DNA of 13,988 nucleotides, taken from the NCBI GenBank assembly GCA_947169985.1, contig CAMVRW010000033.1:1-13988 (forward strand), in the 5' to 3' direction. Positions within the stretch are counted from its first letter, which is position 1. Each line of letters opens with the position of its first letter. This stretch comes from an uncultured Butyrivibrio sp. GTDB lineage: Bacteria; Bacillota; Clostridia; Lachnospirales; Lachnospiraceae. The position numbers were made by a program, and so were the translations under genes. Below are positions 1 to 8,393 of this stretch, one piece after another. The notes beneath the pieces were generated by a model that worked only from the letters and a program-made list of their open reading frames with translations, did not search any database and was not told where the DNA came from.

Positions 1-316
1 GATACAAAAGATCAAGCGGATCCTTGACGGCAGTTCTGAATCTCACGATAGAAAGTGCTCCTACCATACCAAGGGATATGACAATATTGGTACTGATGGC
101 CAGGGTAACCATGCAGGTCAGCACAGTCATTCCTATAAGCGTAACTGCAAAGCTCTTGGAATACACTACCCCTGCATAGAAGCGCCTGTATATCAAGTAG
201 ATAAGCACCCCCAGGAAAAGAGCTATCACCAGAGATAATATGATCCCCAGGGCATCAGTCTGGCTGTAATTCTCAGCGGAAAGAATTGAATTTTTAATAA
301 AGTCTTTAACGCTCAT
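1..316 (-). CDS. DUF4956 family membrane protein, C-terminus cut by window edge
   Basis: I translated the minus strand from ATG at 316 to the left edge: about 105 open codons with no stop. It has a short polar N-terminus, a hydrophobic segment near residues 22-42 (DALGIILSLVIALFLG region), a second hydrophobic stretch near 55-85, then the motif GALSIVRFRTAVKDPLDLLY, which is the hallmark of the DUF4956 family. The function of the family is not established; it is known to occur beside VTC-domain and CotH genes, as here. The gene lies 29 bases after the VTC stop and has its own ribosome site, GGGAG, about 6 bases before the chosen ATG. An in-frame ATG at 328 also exists, but its initiation would put that GGGAG inside the coding region, so 316 is preferred. 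It is most likely the last or near-last gene of the Pel operon; anything beyond the edge is unseen. Confidence 0.88.
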   Translation of the reverse strand, partial: MSVKDFIKNSILSAENYSQTDALGIILSLVIALFLGVLIYLIYRRFYAGVVYSKSFAVTLIGMTVLTCMVTLAISTNIVISLGMVGALSIVRFRTAVKDPLDLLY

Positions 317-345
317 TTTTTTCTCCCATTAGTCCATCAATATTT

Positions 346-1080
346 CTAAAGGTTTAATTTATCATCCACATAGTACTCATTTTCGTGAAGGTACTTAGTC
401 CTGTCACAACAGATAACATATTTTGAGGCGTTTACAAATTCGCTGCTCCTTGGCGGAAGCAACTCCCTCACCACCTGGGGAAGATACTCCGTATACTTCA
501 CCTCCATGATGAGCTTATCTGTGTCCATGGCTGAAAGTGCCGGCAGTTCACTGTCAAAGATATCGTAGCCTCCCACTGCTGCCCTCACTGCCTTGTCAAA
601 AGTAACTCTCACTGTTCCTTCATCCAGAATAAAAGGCGTTCTGTTGTAATCCACTATCACCCTTGGCCGCATCATATTGCAGATACATTCAATGTAGAAT
701 TCCTGAAGGAGCTTTTGATCACTCTTTAAAAGAAATTCATAGTCACCCTCCAGGATCTTCTCAAACTCTTCTCTGGTGAGATTTGCCGATTCCTTATATA
801 TGTACTTGTCCTGTTTTTTCTTTCGCTCAAGCTTTATGCTGCTATCGGAATAATTGTAAATCCTGATACGATACTTTTTTCTGAAAAAGATGCCGTCCTC
901 TTTTTCCTCATAAGCGCTGCCTCGAAGGTCGTCAAAGTAAAGACTTCTTATGACGTACTCTCCATCCTTTGCATGATCATCCAGGCTAAAATAGGGAAGC
1001 ATCCTGCGCCTTATACCTTCGTATTCCGGATAGCTGATCAGGTACTTGAGCTCATGTCTGTATTTTTCCATATTCTTCAC
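346..1080 (-). CDS. VTC domain (polyphosphate polymerase-like) protein
   Basis: A 244-residue protein made almost entirely of one VTC domain, the tunnel-fold module that in yeast Vtc4 makes polyphosphate from nucleotide triphosphate. Visible family features are YRHELKYLI at residues 7-15, a basic RxR cluster (FRKKYRIRIYN, 66-76), alternating charged residues K83/E85/K87 in IKLERKKK, and the C-terminal EVKY (193-196), which fit the charged tunnel-lining strands of VTC and CYTH-like enzymes. There is no SPX domain and no membrane segment, as is usual for bacterial short forms. The annotated start is GTG overlapping the cotH stop as GTGA; an ATG three codons in (at 1071) is an alternative. Neither has a strong Shine-Dalgarno. 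Polyphosphate synthesis is inferred from the family; what the product does in a Pel operon is unknown. Confidence 0.88.
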   Translation of the reverse strand: MKNMEKYRHELKYLISYPEYEGIRRRMLPYFSLDDHAKDGEYVIRSLYFDDLRGSAYEEKEDGIFFRKKYRIRIYNYSDSSIKLERKKKQDKYIYKESANLTREEFEKILEGDYEFLLKSDQKLLQEFYIECICNMMRPRVIVDYNRTPFILDEGTVRVTFDKAVRAAVGGYDIFDSELPALSAMDTDKLIMEVKYTEYLPQVVRELLPPRSSEFVNASKYVICCDRTKYLHENEYYVDDKLNL

Positions 1081-2840
1081 TCTACTACCGTATATCTTGT
1101 GATATTGCCCTTAGCATCTACGTAGATGCATAGTCTTCCATATTCCTTGCCCTGCTCTGTTTCGTAATAATCAAAAGCATCCTGGGTATATCCGCTCTCA
1201 TTGGTTGCAGTAGCCCTGATAAAATACTGTCCCTCAGGAAGATCATCACCTCTAAAGGACGTCCAATTGCCCTCATATTTGTAGACAATGTCAGTACACT
1301 CCATATCCCTTGCCACAATGATCTTATAGGTTATATCTTCCTGATCAAAGTCATAGCTGACATCCCATGTATAGTTCACTCCCAGATTTACTTTTTGTGG
1401 TGTACCAATGTAAAACGGCATTGGCTTTTCCAGGGACTCAAGGTATTTCTGATAGTAATCATCAACCAGTGATGGTAACGCCTTTTCTACGATGTCATAG
1501 TTCTCAGGTGTCAAAGGTGCATATGTGATATCAGGCTCTGAATAAAGATAGGGTTTTACCACCTTTTCATAATTCTTAGTCATTGAAGAAAGCCTCTCTT
1601 CGCTAAGATATGACCTGAGATCATTTATCGCCTCATCCAGAGCCTGCCTGAATTTTGCTGACTTAAGGCATCTGCAAAAGAGGACATTTCCCCAATAGTT
1701 ACTTACACCCTGGTCCCAGCTTCCGGCATCCTGATTATGCACGATCTCATTTTCTGTTCTTCTGAAAAAAGCATCCAGATCCCAGCAGTAAAAATACCAG
1801 GTATCCACATTCTGGGGACTGTATAGATATGTGTTTCTGCTCTGAGTATCAACATTTCCCGTCAGTATGTTAAACGCCATCCAGTAAGTCAGATTCTCCA
1901 TATCAAAGTGCTTATCTATAACATCTTCAATAGGTGTTCCGTAGTCATTCACATCCTCAAGCATTGCTATGAGTTTTGTGTGATCCTCATTCCCTTTTAT
2001 TTCAAGATACTTCTCAAATTCAGTCCTGTTATAGCCACTATCTGTATTTAACTTGATAGCATCTTCATATCTGAAGAATTCAAAGAAATTAATCTTGTAT
2101 AAATGTCCCGTCTTATCCAGGCCGTGGTTCTTAAGCGCAGTCTTATTGAGCTGTTCAACCTGGGTGTATAATCCATAATCTTCAAAGCCGTCATCATAAC
2201 CATCTGTAAGGTCATTGACATACAGATGAACAAAGTTGGTCCGAAGACTCATGAGCTGATCAATGCCAGCAAGAAGATCAAAGCCCATTTTATTGCGGTA
2301 TCTAAGGCCGTCAGTCATGTGCTTATTCAACGCAATTGTGGTCTGGCCTTTCCAGCTTCCCTGATTTTCCTTAAGTTCTATCTTATAGTTCTTTTGATCA
2401 TTTCTACTGGAGGTCTGCCCTCTGATCTGAACTATGGCGTTGGGCACAGTCTCTCCGTAGCCAAGACTTCCGGCGGGGATTCCCTTCTCATCTCCCACCT
2501 GCAAAAGAGCTTCTACCTTATACCTGTCTATTCCCTTTTCATCGTAGTAGTAAGCAGAATAGGTATTGATCTCTTCCCAGGTATGGTTGGTTCCTTCAGA
2601 GGCGTTACCCTGTCGCACCGTAAGATACATGGTCACCACTTCATTCCCATCGTCGTACAAAAGTTTCTTGTCACGAAGGTGCTTATTACTTACATCTGTT
2701 TTGACCACAACTTCGCTTATGGTAGAATCTGCTTCATTCTGGGCTTCCAGTGCCGAATAGCCGGAATACAGCTTACTACCTGCAATTAGTATTAAAAGTA
2801 AAAGCGCTATTAAGATGATTGCTCCAATGCCCTTCTTCAT
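1077..2840 (-). CDS. CotH-family secreted protein kinase, membrane-anchored
   Basis: A 587-residue protein with an N-terminal hydrophobic anchor (residues 5-21) and no lipobox cysteine, so the bulk should lie outside the membrane. The CotH kinase-like domain spans roughly 130-400. Visible motifs are the RGQTSSRNDQKNYKIEL region (140-156, ATP-binding side, with K153 as candidate nucleotide-contacting lysine), NVDTQSRN (329-336, candidate catalytic D331 and metal-binding N336) and WDLD (353-356, candidate metal-binding Asp). CotH proteins are atypical kinases; the Bacillus spore-coat member phosphorylates coat proteins. Residues about 475-550 look like an added beta-sandwich (fibronectin-III-like) domain, possibly for binding polymer or protein. 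It overlaps pelG by ATGA and has GAGG 8 bases before its ATG, so translation is coupled to the Pel genes. The substrate is unknown; no obvious coat-protein target is encoded nearby. Confidence 0.9.
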   Translation of the reverse strand: MKKGIGAIILIALLLLILIAGSKLYSGYSALEAQNEADSTISEVVVKTDVSNKHLRDKKLLYDDGNEVVTMYLTVRQGNASEGTNHTWEEINTYSAYYYDEKGIDRYKVEALLQVGDEKGIPAGSLGYGETVPNAIVQIRGQTSSRNDQKNYKIELKENQGSWKGQTTIALNKHMTDGLRYRNKMGFDLLAGIDQLMSLRTNFVHLYVNDLTDGYDDGFEDYGLYTQVEQLNKTALKNHGLDKTGHLYKINFFEFFRYEDAIKLNTDSGYNRTEFEKYLEIKGNEDHTKLIAMLEDVNDYGTPIEDVIDKHFDMENLTYWMAFNILTGNVDTQSRNTYLYSPQNVDTWYFYCWDLDAFFRRTENEIVHNQDAGSWDQGVSNYWGNVLFCRCLKSAKFRQALDEAINDLRSYLSEERLSSMTKNYEKVVKPYLYSEPDITYAPLTPENYDIVEKALPSLVDDYYQKYLESLEKPMPFYIGTPQKVNLGVNYTWDVSYDFDQEDITYKIIVARDMECTDIVYKYEGNWTSFRGDDLPEGQYFIRATATNESGYTQDAFDYYETEQGKEYGRLCIYVDAKGNITRYTVVE

Positions 2841-4273
2841 TTCTTTATCCTCATATAAAGCCTGGTTCCAAGCCCTCTCTTAGGTTCTACGTACATAGGC
2901 TGTGTACTTAAAATATGATACGGAAGTCTCTTTGTATATTTCATAAGTCTGGTTGTGGCATAGATCAGATAAACAATGCTTCCGAAGGCAAAGGCAAATC
3001 CATAGTACTTTGCTTCCAGAAAAACTGAAGCCAGTGAGCAGACAGTTGTAGTCACCGCAAAAACTATATTGGCCTTCTTGGCGTCCTCATAGGCAGTGAA
3101 ATACATGAGCACAAGGGTCAGTACATTTGCCACAGCATAGGCGCCATATCCCACGCAAAGTATCCTGAAGTACCCTTCCATCAGAGCGTCAAATCCAAGG
3201 GGTAGTCTTTCCAGGATGACCAGCCCCACGCTAAGTATAAGGGCAGTTCCGTAGAACTGTCTTCTGGCGGTATATATCAGTTCATGGTCCAGTACTGTCA
3301 ACATCTCTTTTTCCGCCTGCTCTATCTCTGAGATGGAACCCTGACCGTTGAACAGATCATAGTATTTCCTGTACTTGGGATATAGATTTACTTCCACTGA
3401 TGCCACGAAGTTGATGGTGGTGATCAGTATGGTCATAAATGCAAAAAGAGCTGATATATCATGCTGGGGAGCTGAATAGAACAGCCCCGTTATCTTATGT
3501 CCAAAGCCGCTGAACCAGGCTATTACCAGATGTGAAAAGAGCCCTATGTTGGTTGTAAGGCCTATGACCATAAGGTCAGAATACTCATCAAACCAGGGAA
3601 GGAAGTCAAAGTGGTTATTCTGGGAATTAGGGAAAAAGCCATACAAAAGAGCAAAGTCTATGGACATCATCATTCCATAACCCAGAACCACGCTAAAGAG
3701 CATCAGCTCAATGCTTCCTCCAAAAATCATGCAGCCAAGGTTTGCCACAATAATTGCCGTCAGGATAGAAACCACATAGGAAATAAGAATTCCCCTGTAA
3801 TCCTTGATGGCAGACAGATAGTTCATTTCCGTCCAGGCTGCCAGCAGGGTTGTAAAGAGCATCAGTGCCAAAAAGCCCTGAACAAAGTTAACTCCTGAAA
3901 AGAACAGGAATATCCCCCATAAAACTGCTCCGGAAGGGAGCATAATAGTCAGTATTCCCTCAAGGGAAGGTATTACGTCCTCTTCATTATGCTCATACAA
4001 AAGGTCCGCAACATATCTGGTCAGTACCATGGAAAAGATACTGCTGTAGATCATGGATGCCAGAAGGGAATAGGTAATTATGCTGGTCAGGGTTTCGCTC
4101 TCCTGCTCGGAAAAGCCAAAGCGCTTTGCAATGACCTGAATAGACAAAAGGAAAATAAAGCCAAGGATCATAGGACCTGCGGTCACCATACCTGTGTAAC
4201 CGTACGCCCTGAGCTTTGACAAAACGCCTGTTGCCTTAAACAGCTTTTTTAACTCAAAACCTATTCCTGCCAT
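2837..4273 (-). CDS. pelG: PelG, Pel polysaccharide inner-membrane transporter
   Basis: A 478-residue polytopic protein with about 12 predicted membrane segments, beginning with the characteristic PelG N-terminus (MAGIGFELKKLFK, followed by a GYTGMVTAGPMILGF segment). PelG belongs to the MOP/MATE-like flippase superfamily and is the presumed channel that moves Pel polymer across the cytoplasmic membrane, together with PelD and PelE. A larger soluble loop around residues 300-335 (between TM8 and TM9) is rich in charged residues and probably cytoplasmic. The start lies 3 bases after the pelF stop, with an AAGGG ribosome site about 10 bases upstream. The length agrees with known PelG proteins (about 450-500 residues). 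No damage or missing region is seen. Confidence 0.95.
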   Translation of the reverse strand: MAGIGFELKKLFKATGVLSKLRAYGYTGMVTAGPMILGFIFLLSIQVIAKRFGFSEQESETLTSIITYSLLASMIYSSIFSMVLTRYVADLLYEHNEEDVIPSLEGILTIMLPSGAVLWGIFLFFSGVNFVQGFLALMLFTTLLAAWTEMNYLSAIKDYRGILISYVVSILTAIIVANLGCMIFGGSIELMLFSVVLGYGMMMSIDFALLYGFFPNSQNNHFDFLPWFDEYSDLMVIGLTTNIGLFSHLVIAWFSGFGHKITGLFYSAPQHDISALFAFMTILITTINFVASVEVNLYPKYRKYYDLFNGQGSISEIEQAEKEMLTVLDHELIYTARRQFYGTALILSVGLVILERLPLGFDALMEGYFRILCVGYGAYAVANVLTLVLMYFTAYEDAKKANIVFAVTTTVCSLASVFLEAKYYGFAFAFGSIVYLIYATTRLMKYTKRLPYHILSTQPMYVEPKRGLGTRLYMRIKK

Positions 4274-4276
4274 ATA

Positions 4277-5674
4277 TCAGATACCCTTATAAAGTGCTGC
4301 ATATCTCTTTATCATGTCCGGATGCTTAAAGTACTTCTCCACCCTCATCCGGCCGATCTCTCCCATCTCTTCCCGAAGCTCCCTGCTCTGGCATAGCTTG
4401 TCCATGGCATTTGCCAGGCCTTCTCTGTGCATCGGCGGAACGCAAAAGCCTGCTGTTCCAAAAAAGTCCCCCTCTTCACCGTCTATCAGCTGTCTGCAAC
4501 AGCCAACGTCCGTTGTTACCGCAGGTCTCCTTGCTGCAAAGGACTCAAGTACCGACAGGGGCTGGCCTTCGGAAATACTGGTGAGGATGGTAAAATCTAT
4601 TTTTCTCATGTACTCTATGACATTTACCTGGCCCACAAAGAGCACATCCTTAAGTCCAAGGCTCTTTACCAGGTCATAGCACTCCTTGGCGTATTCCTCG
4701 TCATCCGTTCCCCCAAGGATATGAAGCCTTGCGTTTTTCCTCATGCCACACAGCTCGTTAAAGGCGTATATCAGAGTCTTAACATCTTTAATGGGTGCAA
4801 GTCTGATAACCGCAGCTATATCCACATATCCATCCTCTTCCTTCAGCGGAATGTCGCAGAACTTGTCATAGTGGATCCCGTTGGGGATAACTTTGCACTT
4901 TTCCGGAGCTGCCCCCAGCTCCATCTGGATCTTTCCTGCATTTCCAAAAAGGCAGGTGATGAAGGTAGCTCTTTTATATATTGCATCTGAGAGCATGTAA
5001 AAGAATCTTATCCAGTGTCTTTTAAATGCCGGCGTAACCCACCTGGCTCTTATGATCTCCTCTTCTCTTTCTCTTGAGTAGATGCCGTGCTCAGTAAGGA
5101 TTACATGCTTACCTGTTACGTAATGGGCAAGGGCTGCCAAAAGCCCTCCATAGCCGGTGCAGATGGTGTGATAAACCTCTGCTTCCGGGACCTTGCTCTT
5201 TATAATGTGAAGCACAGGAAGGAGCATAGATCTGATGGTGTGGAAGGTATCAGCAAATGCCACGTAAGGGTACTTTTCTCTGCAAAGATCCGTTAAGACA
5301 TCCAGAAAATCTTCACTCATAAGAAAGCTTGCCGGGTTGTAATTCTTGTTCTGGAACATGTCAAAAAGGATGTCCCAGTCGGGCTTTTCACAGTCGATGA
5401 ATTTCTTCAGTGTCTCTTTTTCTGCATCGTTTAATTTGAATCTGTCTCTTTTATTGGCTTTTATGGTAAGTGCTTCATCCAGGAAAACCTCATGGATCTC
5501 CGACACATTTTCAGGAAGCTCGTACTTGAACACGCCTCTGTCTGCAGATTTTGCCCCTATTACCCACAGAACAAATTCGTGCTGGGGCATTGCCTTTATG
5601 TAATTGTGCATCCAGGAGGAAACACCACCGAAGGTGTAGGGATAGCTTCCCTCCAAAATAAGGCATATTCTCAT
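4277..5674 (-). CDS. pelF: PelF, GT4-family glycosyltransferase for Pel polysaccharide
   Basis: A 465-residue cytosolic GT-B-fold glycosyltransferase. The N-terminal domain opens with the PelF signature EGSYPYTFGGVSSWMHNYI (residues 8-26). The C-terminal domain carries the GT4 donor-site elements: PNGIHYDKF (264-272), IRLAPIKDVKTL (290-301, with R291 and K296 in the phosphate-binding positions) and the EX7E motif EGQPLSVLE (E369, E377). PelF polymerises the Pel chain from UDP-sugar donors; in Pseudomonas the polymer is rich in GalNAc/galactosamine. The donor in this organism cannot be read from sequence. Its ATG overlaps the DUF2194 stop (ATGA) and is preceded by AGGAG at 9 bases. It has no membrane segment and would depend on PelD/E/G for recruitment to the membrane. 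Confidence 0.96.
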   Translation of the reverse strand: MRICLILEGSYPYTFGGVSSWMHNYIKAMPQHEFVLWVIGAKSADRGVFKYELPENVSEIHEVFLDEALTIKANKRDRFKLNDAEKETLKKFIDCEKPDWDILFDMFQNKNYNPASFLMSEDFLDVLTDLCREKYPYVAFADTFHTIRSMLLPVLHIIKSKVPEAEVYHTICTGYGGLLAALAHYVTGKHVILTEHGIYSREREEEIIRARWVTPAFKRHWIRFFYMLSDAIYKRATFITCLFGNAGKIQMELGAAPEKCKVIPNGIHYDKFCDIPLKEEDGYVDIAAVIRLAPIKDVKTLIYAFNELCGMRKNARLHILGGTDDEEYAKECYDLVKSLGLKDVLFVGQVNVIEYMRKIDFTILTSISEGQPLSVLESFAARRPAVTTDVGCCRQLIDGEEGDFFGTAGFCVPPMHREGLANAMDKLCQSRELREEMGEIGRMRVEKYFKHPDMIKRYAALYKGI

Positions 5675-7497
5675 TCCTGCGCACTCCTGATCATAGTCAC
5701 CCTTTGAGCCTGAGCCTTTAAGAGATAAAGAGTATCATTCAGCTTTACCAGTTCACCACCATAAGCGTTCTCTATAGTCCCGTCATTGTCGCGGATCAGG
5801 TAATAGCAGCTGTCGATGATTCCTTTACTGGAAAGAGATATGCTGTTGTCTTCCACGGTATAATCCGGAATCAGATTTACATATCTCTGGACAGCTCCTG
5901 CCACTTCAGATCCCTTAAGGTGTCTTATTTCTTTTCCAGATTCATCAACCCAGGTCATATAGTCATTAAGTCTGCCTTTTAGCACTTCCCAGCCGATGTT
6001 CGCGCCTCTGTCCTCATCCAGAAGGTCATCGGGATGCATGAAGTGGGAGCTTATGAAATGAAGATTGAGCTCTCCAAGGGCCGTTATCTTCATGTAGTCA
6101 TCAAGGATACATCCGGAAACCACACGGGGTGTTTCCACAATTCCATCCTCAGCAACGGAAAACTCCTGCACGTATTCGTCCTGGCCTTCCAGGTAAATAC
6201 TAGCGATACACTTGATCTGTGGAAAATCCACACCAAGCATTCTTCGTCCCTCATCAGAAAGGACATCTGAGGGTGGCACATATACGCTCATCTCCTGGCC
6301 GGGGAAAATACTGGAGGAGAATCGAATAAGTTCTTTTATTGACTCATTCATCACCTCATAGTTTTCCCAGGTCCTGTAGCCAAGCTCCTGTTTGTATTCA
6401 AAGTTATCAAGACACAGGGGCTGGTGATTGTAGCCGTGATAGCCCAGTTCGCCTCCCTGGTTTAGCAGCATATTTCCGTAGTAGTAATAATTCGAAGTGC
6501 TGTTATTGGCGGGAAGTTCGCCGCTGGTCTTATCCTGATAGGTCTCTATGATAAGTCCTGTGTACTCAATGTCGTGATCTTTGGCCATGGACAGCATGTC
6601 AGGCCACCACACTCTGGAATAGAACTCAGCTATTCCCATGTTGTAATCTCTTTTTACATACTCGCCATTCCCCGCCGGAACAGGAGATGGAAAATCGTCC
6701 AGGTAAAACACCGAGGCGTTGATAACAGGATAGATAAACACGTCATCCAAAAGGGTGTAGGCACTTGAATAAATCCCTCTGTAGGCCTTTTCTGTGTAGC
6801 CAAAGTTGCAGACCACAAAGCGCCCATCCTTGTAGTTTCTTGACCATACAAGGGGAACATTCTTTTCCTTGGTATGGGCATAGACCTTGGCCTTGGAATC
6901 CAAAACTACGGACAGGGCTGACTCATAGCCATCAATTATTGGATATGACATCTGAGCTCCCAGCATAAAGTTCTCATCGGAAACAAATTCCTCCACCAGG
7001 GCATATTCATCAGCGCAGCTCAGTATCCCCAGTTTTCCGGAAACAAAATTAAAGATATCTCCTTTGTATGGCGGAACTCCAAGAAGAAGCCGACCACCAT
7101 TTCCTACCCAGTTTGTAAGAGTCAGGATATCTTCGCCTATTTCCTCCAGATTTCCTGTTGCCAGCACTATATCTTTATACTGTTTTATGAGTGTTTCAAT
7201 ATCCTCATGATCCTCGTCAAGGTCCACGCTCTCGTAGGGAACTCTCATATCTATGAGAATCTGATCGTAGATCCTGTAGGCCTTTTCGCTTGCCACATCA
7301 CCTGACTGCCAGAGCAGGAGACATGTCTTTTCCCTCTTACTCTCCTTCATATGAGTGACGTTGTCATCTGTAAGAAGTGCAACCTCAGACGCAGTCTCTT
7401 CATACATGATTCCGATTCTTTCTACAAGGAGTACCGCGAAGATGAGGATAAAGCCTATCGCGATGGCAATGAGCTCGCGAAATCTCTTATTCTTCAT
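5671..7497 (-). CDS. DUF2194 protein: GATase-like plus CE4-like polysaccharide deacetylase (PelA-type role)
   Basis: A 608-residue protein with an N-terminal signal anchor (about residues 8-26), placing the rest outside the membrane. Residues about 55-250 resemble a class-I glutamine-amidotransferase-like Rossmann domain (for example IVLATG near 110 and VGNGGRLLLGVPP near 131-143). Residues about 260-490 resemble a CE4 NodB-type deacetylase: YLDDFPSP (265-272, metal Asp 267 or 268), HGYNH (H354, H358) and HFMHPDD (475-481). So the Asp-His-His metal triad appears intact. It sits where PelA, or PelA-DA in Gram-positive clusters, is found and shares that protein's GATase-like and deacetylase parts but lacks a hydrolase domain. 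The likely job is partial de-N-acetylation of exported Pel. The start overlaps the pelE stop (ATGA) and has AAGGAG 8 bases upstream. The DUF2194 call is strong; deacetylase activity is inference. Confidence 0.88.
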   Translation of the reverse strand: MKNKRFRELIAIAIGFILIFAVLLVERIGIMYEETASEVALLTDDNVTHMKESKREKTCLLLWQSGDVASEKAYRIYDQILIDMRVPYESVDLDEDHEDIETLIKQYKDIVLATGNLEEIGEDILTLTNWVGNGGRLLLGVPPYKGDIFNFVSGKLGILSCADEYALVEEFVSDENFMLGAQMSYPIIDGYESALSVVLDSKAKVYAHTKEKNVPLVWSRNYKDGRFVVCNFGYTEKAYRGIYSSAYTLLDDVFIYPVINASVFYLDDFPSPVPAGNGEYVKRDYNMGIAEFYSRVWWPDMLSMAKDHDIEYTGLIIETYQDKTSGELPANNSTSNYYYYGNMLLNQGGELGYHGYNHQPLCLDNFEYKQELGYRTWENYEVMNESIKELIRFSSSIFPGQEMSVYVPPSDVLSDEGRRMLGVDFPQIKCIASIYLEGQDEYVQEFSVAEDGIVETPRVVSGCILDDYMKITALGELNLHFISSHFMHPDDLLDEDRGANIGWEVLKGRLNDYMTWVDESGKEIRHLKGSEVAGAVQRYVNLIPDYTVEDNSISLSSKGIIDSCYYLIRDNDGTIENAYGGELVKLNDTLYLLKAQAQRVTMIRSAQE

Positions 7498-8393
7498 GCA
7501 CTGCTCTCCTTCTTGTGATCATCCCAAAGGCTGACCATATCACGGATTTCCTTGGAGTAATATCTTCCGCTGTTATTGACCTGGTTCACCATTTCCCTGA
7601 TCTTTGATCCGGCTCCTGTCATATAGCAGTATCTGAAACGGAGCTTGAAGGTCTTGTCATCCTCAGGGAACAGTTCCTCCATCCTGTTAATTGCCTCGTC
7701 GGCGATAGACAGCTGTCTTGAAGATAAAAGAGCCAGTATCAGCTTTTCAAATATTTCCGGATTGGGGTCTCTGCTGACCTTTTCCATCAAGAGCTGCTGC
7801 AGGGTATTTTTCTGGATCTCAAGGAGCTGTCCCTGGATCATGTTGCTGGAGACGTACTGTTCCAGGAAAGTAATGTACTTATCAAGAAGTCCTTCTTTTT
7901 CAGGATCAAGTGCGTACTCGGTGCTGTACTCCTGAAGTCTTAGTTCATATTCCTTGGAAAGCTCCACCATTGCAGTAGTTGCATAGTGAACAACTTCAAC
8001 GTCATCATTCATTCTTGCCTCGTTAATAACTGGCAGGTAATCTTTTGTGTCGCTCATGAGAACGTCCAGCATGACAGATCTTTTGGTGGCTGAATCATTC
8101 ATCATAAGGGCATCCTGCAAAGGCACTACGTTGGCGCTTTCCGGAGCCTCAACAACGATAGTCTCCCCGGCTTCCATATTGCTGTGCATAACTTCCAGAT
8201 CCTTGGTGTTTCGCCCAACTCTGTCCGTCCTTATAAGGAAGCTGACTATAAGCGCACTAATCAGGCCCCAGATTGGAATGCAGGCAATAATGACAAGCAT
8301 CTGCTTATCAATGCGCAAAACATGCAGTCTCATCAGGAGATAGGAAAGTGCAACTATGAAGAAATGGACTAGAATGATAATCAGGGCAATCAT
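7494..8393 (-). CDS. pelE: PelE, membrane-anchored TPR-like scaffold of the Pel complex
   Basis: A 299-residue protein with two N-terminal membrane segments (about 2-20 and 33-54) followed by a long helical soluble region. The segment MNDDVEVVHYATTAMVEL (128-145) resembles the conserved helical-repeat portion of PelE, and later helices (about 150-270) look like TPR/HEAT-type repeats for protein contacts. In Pseudomonas PelE binds PelD and PelG in the inner-membrane synthase complex; that role is assigned here by family and position. The start overlaps the pelD stop by 4 bases (ATGA), with GGAG 8 bases upstream. There is no catalytic motif. The assignment depends partly on context, because PelE sequences are poorly conserved. 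Confidence 0.85.
   Translation of the reverse strand: MIALIIILVHFFIVALSYLLMRLHVLRIDKQMLVIIACIPIWGLISALIVSFLIRTDRVGRNTKDLEVMHSNMEAGETIVVEAPESANVVPLQDALMMNDSATKRSVMLDVLMSDTKDYLPVINEARMNDDVEVVHYATTAMVELSKEYELRLQEYSTEYALDPEKEGLLDKYITFLEQYVSSNMIQGQLLEIQKNTLQQLLMEKVSRDPNPEIFEKLILALLSSRQLSIADEAINRMEELFPEDDKTFKLRFRYCYMTGAGSKIREMVNQVNNSGRYYSKEIRDMVSLWDDHKKESSA

Noticed and set aside
2226..2789. 187-codon plus-strand open frame antisense to cotH
   Set aside because: It lies wholly inside a well-supported gene, has no ribosome site or recognisable domain, and its composition is what the reverse frame of cotH would give.
4427..4990. 187-codon plus-strand open frame antisense to pelF
   Set aside because: It is a shadow of the conserved C-terminal donor domain of pelF, with no family signature of its own.
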